From the NCBI RefSeq assembly GCF_013409065.1, contig NZ_JACBZP010000001.1, forward strand, positions 372,001 to 436,000: a stretch of 64,000 nt of DNA. Reading direction: 5' to 3'. How positions within the stretch are numbered: the stretch's first letter is position 1; the number at the start of each line of letters is the position of its first letter. The translations under genes were made by a program, and so were the position numbers. This document shows positions 9,300 through 18,427 of the stretch, piece after piece. This stretch comes from Spelaeicoccus albus (GTDB taxonomy: Bacteria > Actinomycetota > Actinomycetes > Actinomycetales > Brevibacteriaceae). Below the pieces are notes generated by a model. It saw only the letters and a program-made list of their open reading frames with translations. It ran no database searches and was not told the DNA's origin.

Positions 9300-10682
9300 A
9301 TGGATAAGGTTCGTGTCCAAAATCTTTATAAAGTCTTCGGAAAGCGAGAGTCGGAGGCCGTCAGACGCCTGAAGAACGGCGAGACTCGCGAAGATGTGAA
9401 AAATCTCGGCACGGCTGCCGTCATCGATGCGAGCTTCAACGTCAAAGAGGGCGAGATCTTCGTCGTCATGGGCCTGTCCGGATCGGGTAAGTCCACGCTG
9501 ATCCGCATGCTCAACGGCTTGTGGAAGCCGTCGGCCGGCGACGTCTTCATCGGAGACACCAATATCAACAAGATCGGCGCGGCCAAGCTGCGCCAGGTCC
9601 GCGCCACGGAGCTGGCGATGGTGTTCCAGCACTTCGCATTGCTGCCGCACCGCACCGTCCGTGAAAATGCCGGATTCGCGCTGGAGATCCAGGGCATCGA
9701 CAGCAACGAACGACTTGAACGGGCCGATCATTGGCTCAAGCAGGTCGGGCTGGACGGATGGGGCGATAAACTGCCCGGCCAGCTGTCCGGCGGTATGCAG
9801 CAGCGCGTCGGGCTGGCCCGTGCGCTGGCAGCCGAGACAGACATCCTGCTGATGGACGAGGCGTTCTCTGCTCTCGACCCGCTGATCCGGCGAGAGATGC
9901 AAGATCAGCTCATCGACCTGCAGGCCACCCTGGGCAAGACGATCATCTTCATCACGCACGATCTCAACGAGGCCATGCATATCGGCGCGCGAATTGCGGT
10001 GATGCGCGACGGCCAGATCGTTCAAATCGGCTCGGCCGAGGACGTGCTGACCGACCCGGCCAACGACTACGTGGCCAAATTCGTCCAGGATGTCGATCGT
10101 GCCCGCGTTTTGACGGCTTCGTCCATCATGGAGCAGCCGCGCGCAACGGTGCCGTTCAGCGCCGGGCCGCGCGGGGCGCTGAAGGTGATGCAGGATACCC
10201 AGATCAGCCGGGTCATCGTCACCCGCGACCGCAAGGTCGTCGGGATCGTGTCAGACCGTGCGGTTGTTCGTGCAGTGCGCGAGGGCAAGACCGATCTCGA
10301 ACCTTTGGTACACAAGGACGAGATGACGTTGGTCAGCGAGGACGATCCGCTGACCAGCCTGTTTGCACCGTCCAGCAGTTCGGCTGCGCCGTTGGGCGTC
10401 GTTGATGCCAATGACCGTCTGGTCGGCATCATCCCGAGAATCGCCTTGCTCGCCTCGATGGCGAATATCGGACCCGACACCGGGGAATTCCCCGTGATCG
10501 CCGATAACGGCGAGCTGCACGCCGGGGTCCCGGTCAACGGCGGCGTCAGATCGGCCGGAAATACGCCGGACAACGGCGGGCCGGACGATCCGGGCCCCGG
10601 TGATACGGGCCCGGCCCACTCGGCAGCTTCGTACGATCCGGAGCGATCAACCGATGACGACGCGAACGAGGGAGTGAAGTAA
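9300..10682 (+). CDS. Glycine betaine/proline ABC transporter ATPase with CBS domains
   Basis: 460 residues from the ATG at 9300. A GTG 9 nt upstream is also in frame, but it lies inside the ribosome site GGAGGTG, so the ATG is preferred. Walker A is GLSGSGKST, the signature LSGGMQQRVGLARAL and Walker B ILLMDEAFSALDP. A CBS pair follows at about residues 265-390 (ISRVIVTRDRKVVGIV, LGVVDANDRLVGII); in OpuA-type ATPases such domains sense ionic strength. The last 70 residues are low-complexity Gly/Pro/Asp. The stop overlaps the permease ATG by one nt. Confidence 0.95.
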   Translation: MDKVRVQNLYKVFGKRESEAVRRLKNGETREDVKNLGTAAVIDASFNVKEGEIFVVMGLSGSGKSTLIRMLNGLWKPSAGDVFIGDTNINKIGAAKLRQVRATELAMVFQHFALLPHRTVRENAGFALEIQGIDSNERLERADHWLKQVGLDGWGDKLPGQLSGGMQQRVGLARALAAETDILLMDEAFSALDPLIRREMQDQLIDLQATLGKTIIFITHDLNEAMHIGARIAVMRDGQIVQIGSAEDVLTDPANDYVAKFVQDVDRARVLTASSIMEQPRATVPFSAGPRGALKVMQDTQISRVIVTRDRKVVGIVSDRAVVRAVREGKTDLEPLVHKDEMTLVSEDDPLTSLFAPSSSSAAPLGVVDANDRLVGIIPRIALLASMANIGPDTGEFPVIADNGELHAGVPVNGGVRSAGNTPDNGGPDDPGPGDTGPAHSAASYDPERSTDDDANEGVK

Positions 10683-11560
10683 TGCGATTGGCAAGCTTTG
10701 ACATTCTCTCGCCGTCGATTCCGCTCGGCGACTGGGTCTCCGACTTCATCGACTGGCTGCAGACGGCGATCCCGCTCGTTTTCGATTTCGTCCAGATCGT
10801 ACTGGACGGTGCCTACAACGGGCTGAACTTCATCCTGGCCACACCGAGTTACATCTACATCATCATCGCGTTCACGATCATCGCGTACTTCGTGCGGGGG
10901 TGGAAGTTCGCACTCTTCACGCTGATCGGTTTCTATCTGATCCGATCGTTCGACGTGTGGGAACACACGATGAACAGCTTGGCGCTCGTCATCCTGGCAG
11001 TCGTCATCGCCGTGATCATTTCGGTTCCCATCGGTATCTGGGCGTCGAAGTCCGAGGCGGTGTCGAACACGATCAAACCGGTCCTCGACCTGATGCAGAC
11101 GCTTTCGCCGCTGGTCTATCTGGTCCCCGTGCTCGTGATCTTCGGTGTGGGCGTCACCCCGGGCGCGATCGCTACGATCGTGTTCGCGCTGGCGCCGGGC
11201 GTCCGTTTCACCGAACTCGGTATCCGGCAGGTGGACCCGGAAGTCGTCGAGGCCGGCAAATCGTTCGGCTCCACGCCATCCGGAATCTTGTGGAAGATCC
11301 AGATCCCGTTGGCGATGCCGACCATCATGGCCGGGATCAACCAGGTCATCATGCTGTCGTTGTCGATGGTCGTCATTGCCGGTATGGCGGGCGCACCCGG
11401 GCTGGGAGCGGACGTGACGAACGGCCTGCAAACGCTCAACGTTCCACTGGGCGTCAACGCGGGTCTCGCGGTCGTCATCATCGCGATCTTCCTGGACCGG
11501 CTCAGCGCCGCGTTCAGCGCACGCTCCAAGGTCGCGAAGGCAAAGAAGGTCAAAGCGTAG
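10682..11560 (+). CDS. Glycine betaine/proline ABC transporter permease
   Basis: A 292-residue membrane protein of the ProW/OpuAB family with about seven hydrophobic segments. The ATPase-contact loop reads VEAGKSFGSTPSGILWKIQIP near residues 190-210, and LSMVVIAGMAGAPGLGADV is the usual conserved permease segment. It overlaps the ATPase gene by one nt (TAATG). It carries osmoprotectants across the membrane with the ATPase and the lipoprotein encoded next. Confidence 0.95.
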   Translation: MRLASFDILSPSIPLGDWVSDFIDWLQTAIPLVFDFVQIVLDGAYNGLNFILATPSYIYIIIAFTIIAYFVRGWKFALFTLIGFYLIRSFDVWEHTMNSLALVILAVVIAVIISVPIGIWASKSEAVSNTIKPVLDLMQTLSPLVYLVPVLVIFGVGVTPGAIATIVFALAPGVRFTELGIRQVDPEVVEAGKSFGSTPSGILWKIQIPLAMPTIMAGINQVIMLSLSMVVIAGMAGAPGLGADVTNGLQTLNVPLGVNAGLAVVIIAIFLDRLSAAFSARSKVAKAKKVKA

Positions 11561-11605
11561 CGGCAAAAGCATCAACTACTTGCAACTAAATAGAAAGGCA
11601 GAAGA

Positions 11606-12640
11606 ATGAAAAAGACGAAAATGCATTCGCTGATCGGCGTTCTTGCCGTCGGCATGCTGGCCCTCTCCGGCTGCGGCGCGAGCAACTCGGGCGGAGGCAG
11701 CGACGACAATGGCGGCTCGGGCAGTGACTCGGGCGGCAGCAACGCCAGCTATATGAAGAAGTACGGCAAGTGCGACGTGACGGCCAACGTCAAGGACGTG
11801 TCGTCGACGAAGGGCACGGGCGACGACAAGAAGACCGACATCACGATCGGCGCCTTCAACGGCTGGCCCGAGTCGTTCGCCACGTCATATCTGCTCCAGA
11901 ACGTGCTGGAAAAGCGCGGCTACGACGTGACGGTCAAGGGCTATGACGCTGCAGCCCTCTTCACCGGCGTGTCCAAGGGACAGATCGACTTCGTCACCGA
12001 CGTCTGGCTGCCGACCACGCACAAGACGTACATCAAGAAGTACGGCGATCAGATGGAGGATCTGGGCTGCTGGTACGACAACGCCAAGCTCGCCATCGCA
12101 GTGAACAAGAAGTCGCCGGCAAAGTCGATCGGCGACCTCAAGAAAATGGCCTCCGACTACGACAACCGGATCGTCGGCATTGAGCCGGGCGCCGGTGAAA
12201 CCGGCGTCGTCAAGGACAAGACGATTCCGGACTACGGCTTGCAGAGCCTGAAGTTCATCACGTCGTCCTCGCCGGCGATGCTGTCCGAGATCAAGAAGAC
12301 CCAGCAAGACGGCAAGAACATCGCCGTGACGCTGTGGCACCCGCACTGGGCGTACAAGGCCTACCCGATGCGCGACCTGAAGGATCCGAAGGGCGCTATG
12401 GGCGGAGCCGAGTACATCCACGCGTTCGCGCGGAAGGACCTGTCGAAAGACGATCCGCAGCTGGCGCAGCTCGTCCGCAACTTCGTGTTCCCCGACAGCA
12501 AGCTCAACACGTTGGAGAACCTGATGTACGGACCGAAGCATGCCAATAGCAAGGAAACGAAGTTCCCGGCCATGGTCAAGCAGTGGTTGTCCAACAACCC
12601 CGACTTCCCGAAGCAGCTTGCCAAGGGCACGCTGAAGTAA
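11606..12640 (+). CDS. Glycine betaine ABC transporter substrate-binding lipoprotein
   Basis: 344 residues with a lipoprotein signal (MKKTKMHSLIGV then LALSGCGASN). A Ser/Gly/Asp linker of about 25 residues follows the lipobox. The binding domain belongs to the OpuAC group: NGWPESFATSYLL, DVWLPTTH and LWHPHWAYKAYP supply the tryptophans expected to form the aromatic cage for quaternary amines. A purine-rich AGAAAGGCAGAAG site lies before the ATG. Last gene of the operon, followed by a terminator. Confidence 0.95.
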   Translation: MKKTKMHSLIGVLAVGMLALSGCGASNSGGGSDDNGGSGSDSGGSNASYMKKYGKCDVTANVKDVSSTKGTGDDKKTDITIGAFNGWPESFATSYLLQNVLEKRGYDVTVKGYDAAALFTGVSKGQIDFVTDVWLPTTHKTYIKKYGDQMEDLGCWYDNAKLAIAVNKKSPAKSIGDLKKMASDYDNRIVGIEPGAGETGVVKDKTIPDYGLQSLKFITSSSPAMLSEIKKTQQDGKNIAVTLWHPHWAYKAYPMRDLKDPKGAMGGAEYIHAFARKDLSKDDPQLAQLVRNFVFPDSKLNTLENLMYGPKHANSKETKFPAMVKQWLSNNPDFPKQLAKGTLK

Positions 12641-12664
12641 GAGTACCGATCGGTTCGATCGCGA

Positions 12665-12698
12665 GAACGGCCCCGGCATCCGCCGGGGCCGTTCTTTT
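12665..12698 (+). terminator. Intrinsic terminator after betaine transporter operon
   Basis: A perfect 13-bp stem (GAACGGCCCCGGC with its complement) closes a 4-nt loop and is followed by TTTT. It lies 25 nt after the substrate-binding protein stop. Confidence 0.93.
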
Positions 12699-12744
12699 CG
12701 TCGGCACGCAAGCTACTGTCAGCCGCGCCACGTAAACTGACGCG

Positions 12745-13575
12745 GTGGCAAAACGATGGAAACACACGTACGGACCGGGTCTCGAGATCGCCGCGCACGC
12801 GGCGATTCGGGACGACGGCACACTGCACCCGGGTCTGCACGGCGGCTTTGACAGATTCCTCTCGGTCCAACGACCCGTCGTGCTCGCCGACATCCGGCGG
12901 GTACGCCGGCGGCATCCCGATTCGAGTCCGGCCGAGATCATCGCGCTCCTGGAACGGCGCTATCTCACGGCAATGATCGGCGGCGGCGCGGCAGTGGGCG
13001 CATCGGCCGTCGTCCCCGGAGTCGGCACCGGAGTGTCGCTGGCCTTGTCCGGCGTCGAGACGGCCGGGTTTTTGGAAGCCAGCGCCCTCTTTGCCCAAGC
13101 GGTCACCGAGATCCACGGAATAGCCGTCACCGAGCCCGGGCGGGCTCATGCGCTCGTCATGACCATGATGCTTGGCGGTTCCGGTACGAAAATGGTGCGC
13201 CAATTCGCGGCGCACGCCGCCGGCACAGGTCCTTCGGTCATGAGCCAGTGGGGCCCGATGGTCACGTCGAGTCTGCCCCGGGCGGCCGTGTCCAAGCTGA
13301 CCGCGAAGTTGCGCCGGACGTTCGTCAAGCGGTTTGCCGTCCAGCAAGGTGCCGGGGTGGTGGGGCGCGTCTTGCCGTTCGGCATCGGGGCCGCGATCGG
13401 CGGTTTCGGTAACCGCGTCATGGGCAAACGGGTGATCGCCTCAGCCCGGTACGCCTTCGGCCCGGCTCCGGAGTTCTTCCCGCCGGAGTTGGCCGACCCG
13501 TTCAAGCGCCCGAAGACCCTGAAACAAGGGGGCCCGGTCAAGCAGCTGCGAACCCGTTTGCGTCTACATCGCTGA
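12745..13575 (+). CDS. Hypothetical Gly/Ala-rich membrane-associated protein
   Basis: 276 residues with a GTG start. The middle has two Gly/Ala-rich hydrophobic stretches (MIGGGAAVGASAVVPGVG near residue 72 and GRVLPFGIGAAIGGFG near residue 208) that may insert in or lie on a membrane. The N-terminus and C-terminus are basic. I do not recognise the family. It follows the betaine-operon terminator closely and has its own short AT-richer upstream region. Confidence 0.72.
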   Translation: MAKRWKHTYGPGLEIAAHAAIRDDGTLHPGLHGGFDRFLSVQRPVVLADIRRVRRRHPDSSPAEIIALLERRYLTAMIGGGAAVGASAVVPGVGTGVSLALSGVETAGFLEASALFAQAVTEIHGIAVTEPGRAHALVMTMMLGGSGTKMVRQFAAHAAGTGPSVMSQWGPMVTSSLPRAAVSKLTAKLRRTFVKRFAVQQGAGVVGRVLPFGIGAAIGGFGNRVMGKRVIASARYAFGPAPEFFPPELADPFKRPKTLKQGGPVKQLRTRLRLHR

Positions 13576-13666
13576 GCACGGCGAACGGTTTTGCGCCGGG
13601 ACGTGCCGACGCGATAACTTTAGAGAGCTGTCATTCAGACGGTTCACCGCGCTATCGAGCCGGTGA

Positions 13667-13739
<73 letters not shown>

Positions 13740-13740
13740 C

Positions 13741-13950
13741 CCATCCCGTCGTCATGCGCCGCGGCCGCCGCTTGACACGAGCGATTGACAGCAACATTGA
13801 CAGCAACGCATAAAAGGCCCGATTCACGTTTTGCGGCTCCAAAGGCGTTCCAACACTTGAAGTAAATACGAGTTCATCCTGCGGCCAGCGCATCCCCAAG
13901 TTCGCAAACTCACCCGACGCTTCGACCGTTAGGCAAGCCCGGAAGGATTA
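13741..13950 (-). pseudogene. Tyrosine integrase remnant next to tRNA-Lys
   Basis: Read on the minus strand, the frame contains MRWPQDELVFTSSVGTP and LEPQNVNRAF, the conserved stretch before the catalytic HxxR region in phage-type integrases. It then jumps to a Lys/Arg-rich tail typical of integrase C-termini and runs into the antisense of the tRNA. The catalytic Arg, HxxR and Tyr boxes are absent, and a stop lies upstream at 13948-13950. I take it as an internally deleted leftover of an element that integrated at tRNA-Lys. The rest of 13741-14081 holds no other recognisable gene. Confidence 0.65.
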
Positions 13951-14081
13951 TCAACGTCGGCGACATTCCCGTACCGAGGCGACATTAATCCGCGATTTGA
14001 GAGTCGAATTACGATGGCGCGTTACCGCAGATTGACTTCGCCAGGCATCAAACATCACGGCGGGGGGTTGGTGCTGATCGC

Positions 14082-15134
14082 CTATCGAATGCCGAAGATC
14101 TTGACGAACATCGGCGTATCGATCACAACGTGTGGTGCGATCGCGTGATACGCCCACACGTGCGTCCAGGCGTTGGCGGTGCGAATGGTGATGAATGTCT
14201 TGAACATGCCCGGTCCGGTGTAAAACAGCAACAGATACAACAGGGACATGAGCGCGTCAGCCGGTGATGCGAAAGTGGTCCAGCCGTCGAAGAAGTGCAG
14301 CAACGCGTACGTGACGCCACCCAAGATCACCGTCGCGGAAATCGAGTCCGTCAGCTTGAGATATCGCGGGGCAAGGATGCAGTAGATGAAAACCATTGTG
14401 GGCAGTACGGTTCCGGCGAAGGCGAGCATGAACGTGATAGGGGCACCCAGCAAGATTTGATGGGCGGAAATCGTCAGGATGGACGATTCGGCGGAGACCA
14501 GCTGCACCGCGGACTCGACGAGGAGCACCACGAGGATGATCAGGAAGTCGGCCTTCCGGTTGGACGACTTCAAGTTGAGTTGCGTGTTGCTGTAGCGGCG
14601 CCGGAAAGCCAGGTAGGGGATGAGGGCGTAGACGACGCCGTTATAGAGCGCCCAGCAGATCGCCTCGGCTGGCACGACGGGTTGCCCGGTCCTGATCACC
14701 ATGCCATCCAGATGAAAGCTGAACGCGTGCCAGCCGAGGAGTCGGCCGAGCGTGAAGCCGCCGAGCATCGCGACCAGCCCGTACACCAACATGTACGACA
14801 CTTCCCGTTTCGCCTGACTCGGTCCAGGCGCCCGGGAGGCGATGTCGGGCACCGGGCGGTGTCGAGTCAGCAAGTGCACAATCGTCATCTGCACAAATAC
14901 CTCCACGAACATCGCATTAGTGAGAATCACCTTGTCCAGGGCGGGAGGGGTTGCCAGCGATGACGCTTGGAAAGGCAGATGACCACCGGCGATCGTGATG
15001 AGCGTGACGTTGACTGCCAACCAGACCACAAGAGCGATCTGGACACTGCGATGACGAAGTAGACGAAGCGGGTGGAACTTCCGTATGGGAAGGAGTGGCG
15101 TCGTGGTGGGCGTCGACTCGTTTTGAGTGGACAT
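14082..15134 (-). CDS. Hypothetical polytopic membrane protein
   Basis: 350 residues with about eight hydrophobic segments, including IALVVWLAVNVTLITIAG near residue 33 and FLIILVVLLVESAVQLV near residue 200. The N-terminus is Thr/Pro-rich and cytoplasmic. I recognise no transporter signature. The gene is divergent from the TetR-type regulator at 15181, with 46 nt between the starts, so this protein is the likely regulatory target. Confidence 0.82.
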   Translation of the reverse strand: MSTQNESTPTTTPLLPIRKFHPLRLLRHRSVQIALVVWLAVNVTLITIAGGHLPFQASSLATPPALDKVILTNAMFVEVFVQMTIVHLLTRHRPVPDIASRAPGPSQAKREVSYMLVYGLVAMLGGFTLGRLLGWHAFSFHLDGMVIRTGQPVVPAEAICWALYNGVVYALIPYLAFRRRYSNTQLNLKSSNRKADFLIILVVLLVESAVQLVSAESSILTISAHQILLGAPITFMLAFAGTVLPTMVFIYCILAPRYLKLTDSISATVILGGVTYALLHFFDGWTTFASPADALMSLLYLLLFYTGPGMFKTFITIRTANAWTHVWAYHAIAPHVVIDTPMFVKIFGIR

Positions 15135-15157
15135 GATTCAAATCATACGCTTGAACC

Positions 15158-15169
15158 ATACAGTTGTAT
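15158..15169. promoter_or_regulatory. Candidate TetR operator
   Basis: The inverted repeat ATACA-GT-TGTAT lies between the divergent starts of the membrane protein (15134) and the TetR gene (15181). It covers the expected promoter area of both, so a dimeric regulator bound here could repress both directions. The site is seen in sequence; binding is inferred. Confidence 0.5.
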
Positions 15170-15180
15170 AGTACGATGGT

Positions 15181-15795
15181 ATGATCGAACATGTGAGGCA
15201 TCAAGCATCCGCGCGGGACCGCGTCTTGAACGCGCTCATGGACATCATTTCCGAGCATGGCCTGGACCGGGTGACCATCCGTGAGGTCGCCTCCGCGGCC
15301 GCGGTATCGATCGGCACCGTCCAGTACTACTGCCGTAGCAAGGAAGAGATGCTGCGACTCGCATTCGAACACGTCATCCACAACGCGTTGGTCCGAGTGG
15401 AAGCGATTCCGCGCACCGGGGATGTGCGCGCGGTGTTACGTATCGCGCTGCAGGAGTTCATGCCATTGGACGAACGTCGCAGCCGGGAGACCCGGGTCTA
15501 TCTTGCCTTCGCCGCCCGAGCGCTCGTCACGCCAGACCTCTCCGCAGTACAGCACGAGATCATGACTCACCTCCGGCGGCTTTGCGCCGACGCTTTCCGA
15601 CTCGCTCAACAACGTGGCCAAGCGTGTACCGAGACCGATGCTGAACTCTTCGCGGTCGCGACCGTGGCCTTGCTCGACGGACTGAATCTGCAGTTGCTCT
15701 CCGATCCCGCAGGGCTCGATACCGCCACTGCCGTAGCTATCACCGACCTCCACCTGGCGAAACATTTCCAGGTGCGTGGCTGGAGCGAAGCTTGA
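15181..15795 (+). CDS. TetR family transcriptional regulator
   Basis: 204 residues. The N-terminal helix-turn-helix is clear: ARDRVLNALMDIISEHGLD, then VTIREVASAAAVSIGTVQYY near residues 30-50. The C-terminal part is a helical ligand/dimerisation domain without a specific signature. The gene is divergent from a membrane protein and an inverted repeat sits between them, the usual local-repressor arrangement. The ligand is unknown. Confidence 0.9.
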   Translation: MIEHVRHQASARDRVLNALMDIISEHGLDRVTIREVASAAAVSIGTVQYYCRSKEEMLRLAFEHVIHNALVRVEAIPRTGDVRAVLRIALQEFMPLDERRSRETRVYLAFAARALVTPDLSAVQHEIMTHLRRLCADAFRLAQQRGQACTETDAELFAVATVALLDGLNLQLLSDPAGLDTATAVAITDLHLAKHFQVRGWSEA

Positions 15796-16050
15796 CGATG
15801 TCTCGGTGGGGTCGGTACCGGTTCAACGATTCCAACGTGGCCATCGAGACCATTGAGAGGTTGCGCGGATAGGGAGTCTTCTCAAGTCATAGCCCTTGAC
15901 AGGACGATCAGCCCACCTGAAGCGGATCCAGAACGCTGAACCGCTCGTCCGCTGCAGCCGGCTCCAACGGCCCGATCCGATCGCCTCGCCGCCAGTCGCG
16001 GACTGAGACACCAATGTGCGAATATGCTCGATTGTCGTAGGCTCTAACCC

Positions 16051-16971
16051 GTGGGCGGCGTACTAACGGGTTTTTCGATCATCGCCTTCGTCATTGCCGT
16101 TGGTTACGTCATCGAGCGCTTTCAGATTTGCGGCCCGCGCGCCCGGCCGGTTTTCAACCGCACGGCCTTTTTCGTCACGAACCCCGCCCTCTTGTTCACG
16201 GTGCTGGCCGGGGCCGATCTACACGCGGCGTTCTCCACCGTGATCCGGACGTCGCTGATCAGCGCGGTGCTCTCGGCGGCCATCTTCGTCGGTGTGAGCA
16301 GGCTGTTCTTCCGCAGGAAGGCCGCCGAAACGACAATTGGCGCGTTGGCCTCCAGCTACGTCAATGCCAACAATATCGGCATCCCCGTCGCCTCGTACGT
16401 CCTTGGCGACGCCACATATGTCGCGCCGGTGCTGTTGCTGCAGCTGATCGTCTTTGCCCCGACGGCCTTGACCGTGCTCGACATGACCACGCGTGCCTCC
16501 GTCTCCCTTCGCGCGATCCTGACTCAGCCGTTCCGCAATCCGATGATCATCGCTTCGGCGGTCGGGGTCGTGGTCTCATTGACGGGCGTGCATCTTCCGG
16601 ATCCCGTTTTCGAACCGTTCAAGCTTCTCGGCGGCGCTGCAGTCCCGTTGGTGCTCATGGCGTTCGGCATGTCGCTCAGCGGGTCCAAACCGCTGAAGGC
16701 GGGGTCGGGCCGGAAGGAAATCCTCACTGCTGCGGCACTCAAGTCGGTCGGCATGCCGGCCATTGCGTTTGTGAGCGGGCATTTCCTTTTCGGCGCATCG
16801 GGCCACCTCTTGTTCGTCATGGTCGTACTTGCGGCCCTGCCCGGCGCTCAGAACATCTACAATTTCGCCGACACGTATTCCCGCGGCCAGACGATCGCCC
16901 GCGACAGCATATTGCTCACCACGATCGCTGCCGTCCCGGTTCTCATCGTGATCGCCGCGTTCCTGGCCTGA
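16051..16971 (+). CDS. AEC family (auxin efflux carrier-like) permease
   Basis: 306 residues, GTG start, about ten membrane helices. The pattern (N-terminal GFSIIAFVIAVGYVIERF, NANNIGIPVASYVLGD near residue 112, and a second half with VPLVLMAFGMSLSG) matches the AEC family, whose bacterial members move organic acids or amino acids. The 255 nt upstream hold no gene. The substrate cannot be told from sequence. Confidence 0.87.
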   Translation: MGGVLTGFSIIAFVIAVGYVIERFQICGPRARPVFNRTAFFVTNPALLFTVLAGADLHAAFSTVIRTSLISAVLSAAIFVGVSRLFFRRKAAETTIGALASSYVNANNIGIPVASYVLGDATYVAPVLLLQLIVFAPTALTVLDMTTRASVSLRAILTQPFRNPMIIASAVGVVVSLTGVHLPDPVFEPFKLLGGAAVPLVLMAFGMSLSGSKPLKAGSGRKEILTAAALKSVGMPAIAFVSGHFLFGASGHLLFVMVVLAALPGAQNIYNFADTYSRGQTIARDSILLTTIAAVPVLIVIAAFLA

Positions 16972-17016
16972 CTTCCGCACGGCTTCGGACGGTACCCGTG
17001 CCGGGACGCCGTCCGG

Positions 17017-17607
17017 TCACTTCCGCTTTTGCGGATGGAGAGTCTCGCCCCGGGCGAGCATCTCGACGAACTGCCCGATTTTGCGCCGCCGGGTCTCTTG
17101 CCGCTTGACGGTTCCCAACCGATAGATCAGTGCGTACCTGTTTTGCGACGTGAGCGAGTCGAACGTCGATTGCGCGTCCGGATTGTCCGCTATCGCTTCG
17201 GCTAAATCAGCGGGCACTTCGGCGGACGCCGGGCCGGCGTACGCTTTCTGCCACCGCCCGTCGTCTTGCGCGGCCCGAACCGCGGCGAGACCGGCCGGTG
17301 CCATTTTGCCGGCGTCCGTGAGCCGCTGGACGTAACGAACGTTGCGCTCCGACCAGGCACTGCGTGCCGTTCGTGGCGTGAATCGTTGAATGAAGCTGCC
17401 GGCGTCCCGCGAGCGCACGCGACCGTCGATCCAGCCAAAGCACAGTGCCTCGTCGAGTGCGGCCGGATAATCCAACTCGGTCTCGGTGCCGCCCTTCTTC
17501 GACAAGACGAGCCACAGCGCCGCTTCCGAGTCATGGTGCCCGGTCAGCCATTCTCGCCAGGCGGCCGCATCCGGAAATACCATTGCCTGCTCGGGGTCGT
17601 CGCTCAT
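17017..17607 (-). CDS. YdeI/OmpD-associated-like protein
   Basis: 196 residues from the ATG at 17607; an ATG at 17625 is also possible. Signatures of the YdeI-like family are present: WREWLTGHHDSEAALWLVLSKKG, then ALDEALCFGWIDGRVRSRD and FIQRFTPRTARSAWSERN. The C-terminus is basic (KRQETRRRKIGQFVEMLARG). Members are cytoplasmic and have been linked to bacteriocin or antimicrobial-peptide tolerance, but the mechanism is unclear. Convergent with the AEC gene. Confidence 0.86.
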   Translation of the reverse strand: MSDDPEQAMVFPDAAAWREWLTGHHDSEAALWLVLSKKGGTETELDYPAALDEALCFGWIDGRVRSRDAGSFIQRFTPRTARSAWSERNVRYVQRLTDAGKMAPAGLAAVRAAQDDGRWQKAYAGPASAEVPADLAEAIADNPDAQSTFDSLTSQNRYALIYRLGTVKRQETRRRKIGQFVEMLARGETLHPQKRK

Positions 17608-17653
17608 ATCCACAGGGTGCCACATGGCGCCTCATCAATTGCCGTAATCGCCA

Positions 17654-17680
17654 TTTAAAACGAGTACTATGCGTTTTAAA
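17654..17680. promoter_or_regulatory. Perfect 9-bp inverted repeat, candidate operator of the SufR-like regulator
   Basis: TTTAAAACG (17654-17662) and its exact complement CGTTTTAAA (17672-17680) flank a 9-nt spacer. The repeat is AT-rich in a GC-rich region and ends 15 nt before the preferred GTG start of the regulator gene, so it would overlap the core promoter. It may also affect the divergent YdeI-like gene. Autoregulation is inferred. Confidence 0.65.
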
Positions 17681-17695
17681 CGATACGATGGTCAC

Positions 17696-18427
17696 GTGGC
17701 ACCGCAACGAACCGACACACCGACCGGACGCACCCGGACGCATGCCGCCCTGGGCTCCGAACGGCGGTTGACGCTGCTCGATTTGCTGCGCGAATCCGGC
17801 GAGGCCATGGACGCCGCGACCCTGGCCAAGGCGACCGATTTGCACGTGACGACCGTCCGGTTCCATCTCGACGCGCTCACCGATGCCGGCCTGATCGAAG
17901 CCACCCGTGAACGCGCCGCCCGTCGCGGCCGTCCGCGTCTGCTCTTTTCAGCGACCAGCAAGACCGAGGACGACGATTCCGCCGGCTACGCGCGCCTGGC
18001 CAAGGTGCTGGCCAGCCATTGGGGCGACGACGCTCCCTCCCCCGCCGCCCGGGCCGAAAACGCGGGCCGCGATTGGGCGGCCGCGCAACATCTGACGCCA
18101 TCCGGCGACTCGGATCTGCGCACCGCCGCCGAGCGCGTGTCGACAACGTTCAACGAGCTTGGATTCGAAGCCGAAGCCGAAGATCACGGCTCCGAACAGC
18201 GCATCATTTTGCACCACTGCCCGTTCGCGGCAGTCGCCCGCGAACACCCGGAGGTCGCCTGCGCCGTCCACCTGGGTTTGCTGCGCGGCGTCCTCGACAG
18301 TCTTGACGCACCGCCGTCCGAAACGTCGCTGGTCCCGTTTGTCGCGCCCAACTTGTGCATAGCGCACGTGCGAGCCGGTAACCCGAGCGCTGCACCCGCA
18401 ACCCGTCCGACCTCAGGAGAAGACTAG
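17696..18427 (+). CDS. SufR-like helix-turn-helix regulator with conserved cysteines
   Basis: About 243 residues. An ATG at 17669 is in frame but lies inside the inverted repeat, so the GTG at 17696 is preferred. A winged helix (LDLLRESGEAMDAATLAK, TTVRFHLDALTDAGLIE) takes up the first third. The C-terminal domain has HHCPF, EVACAVHLGLL and PNLC, three cysteines spaced C-x13-C and about 30 residues, close to the Fe-S-binding pattern of SufR-type repressors. It is followed directly by a haemoglobin and a DUF488 gene, which suggests a redox or nitric-oxide-responsive operon. Cluster binding is inferred. Confidence 0.8.
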   Translation: MAPQRTDTPTGRTRTHAALGSERRLTLLDLLRESGEAMDAATLAKATDLHVTTVRFHLDALTDAGLIEATRERAARRGRPRLLFSATSKTEDDDSAGYARLAKVLASHWGDDAPSPAARAENAGRDWAAAQHLTPSGDSDLRTAAERVSTTFNELGFEAEAEDHGSEQRIILHHCPFAAVAREHPEVACAVHLGLLRGVLDSLDAPPSETSLVPFVAPNLCIAHVRAGNPSAAPATRPTSGED

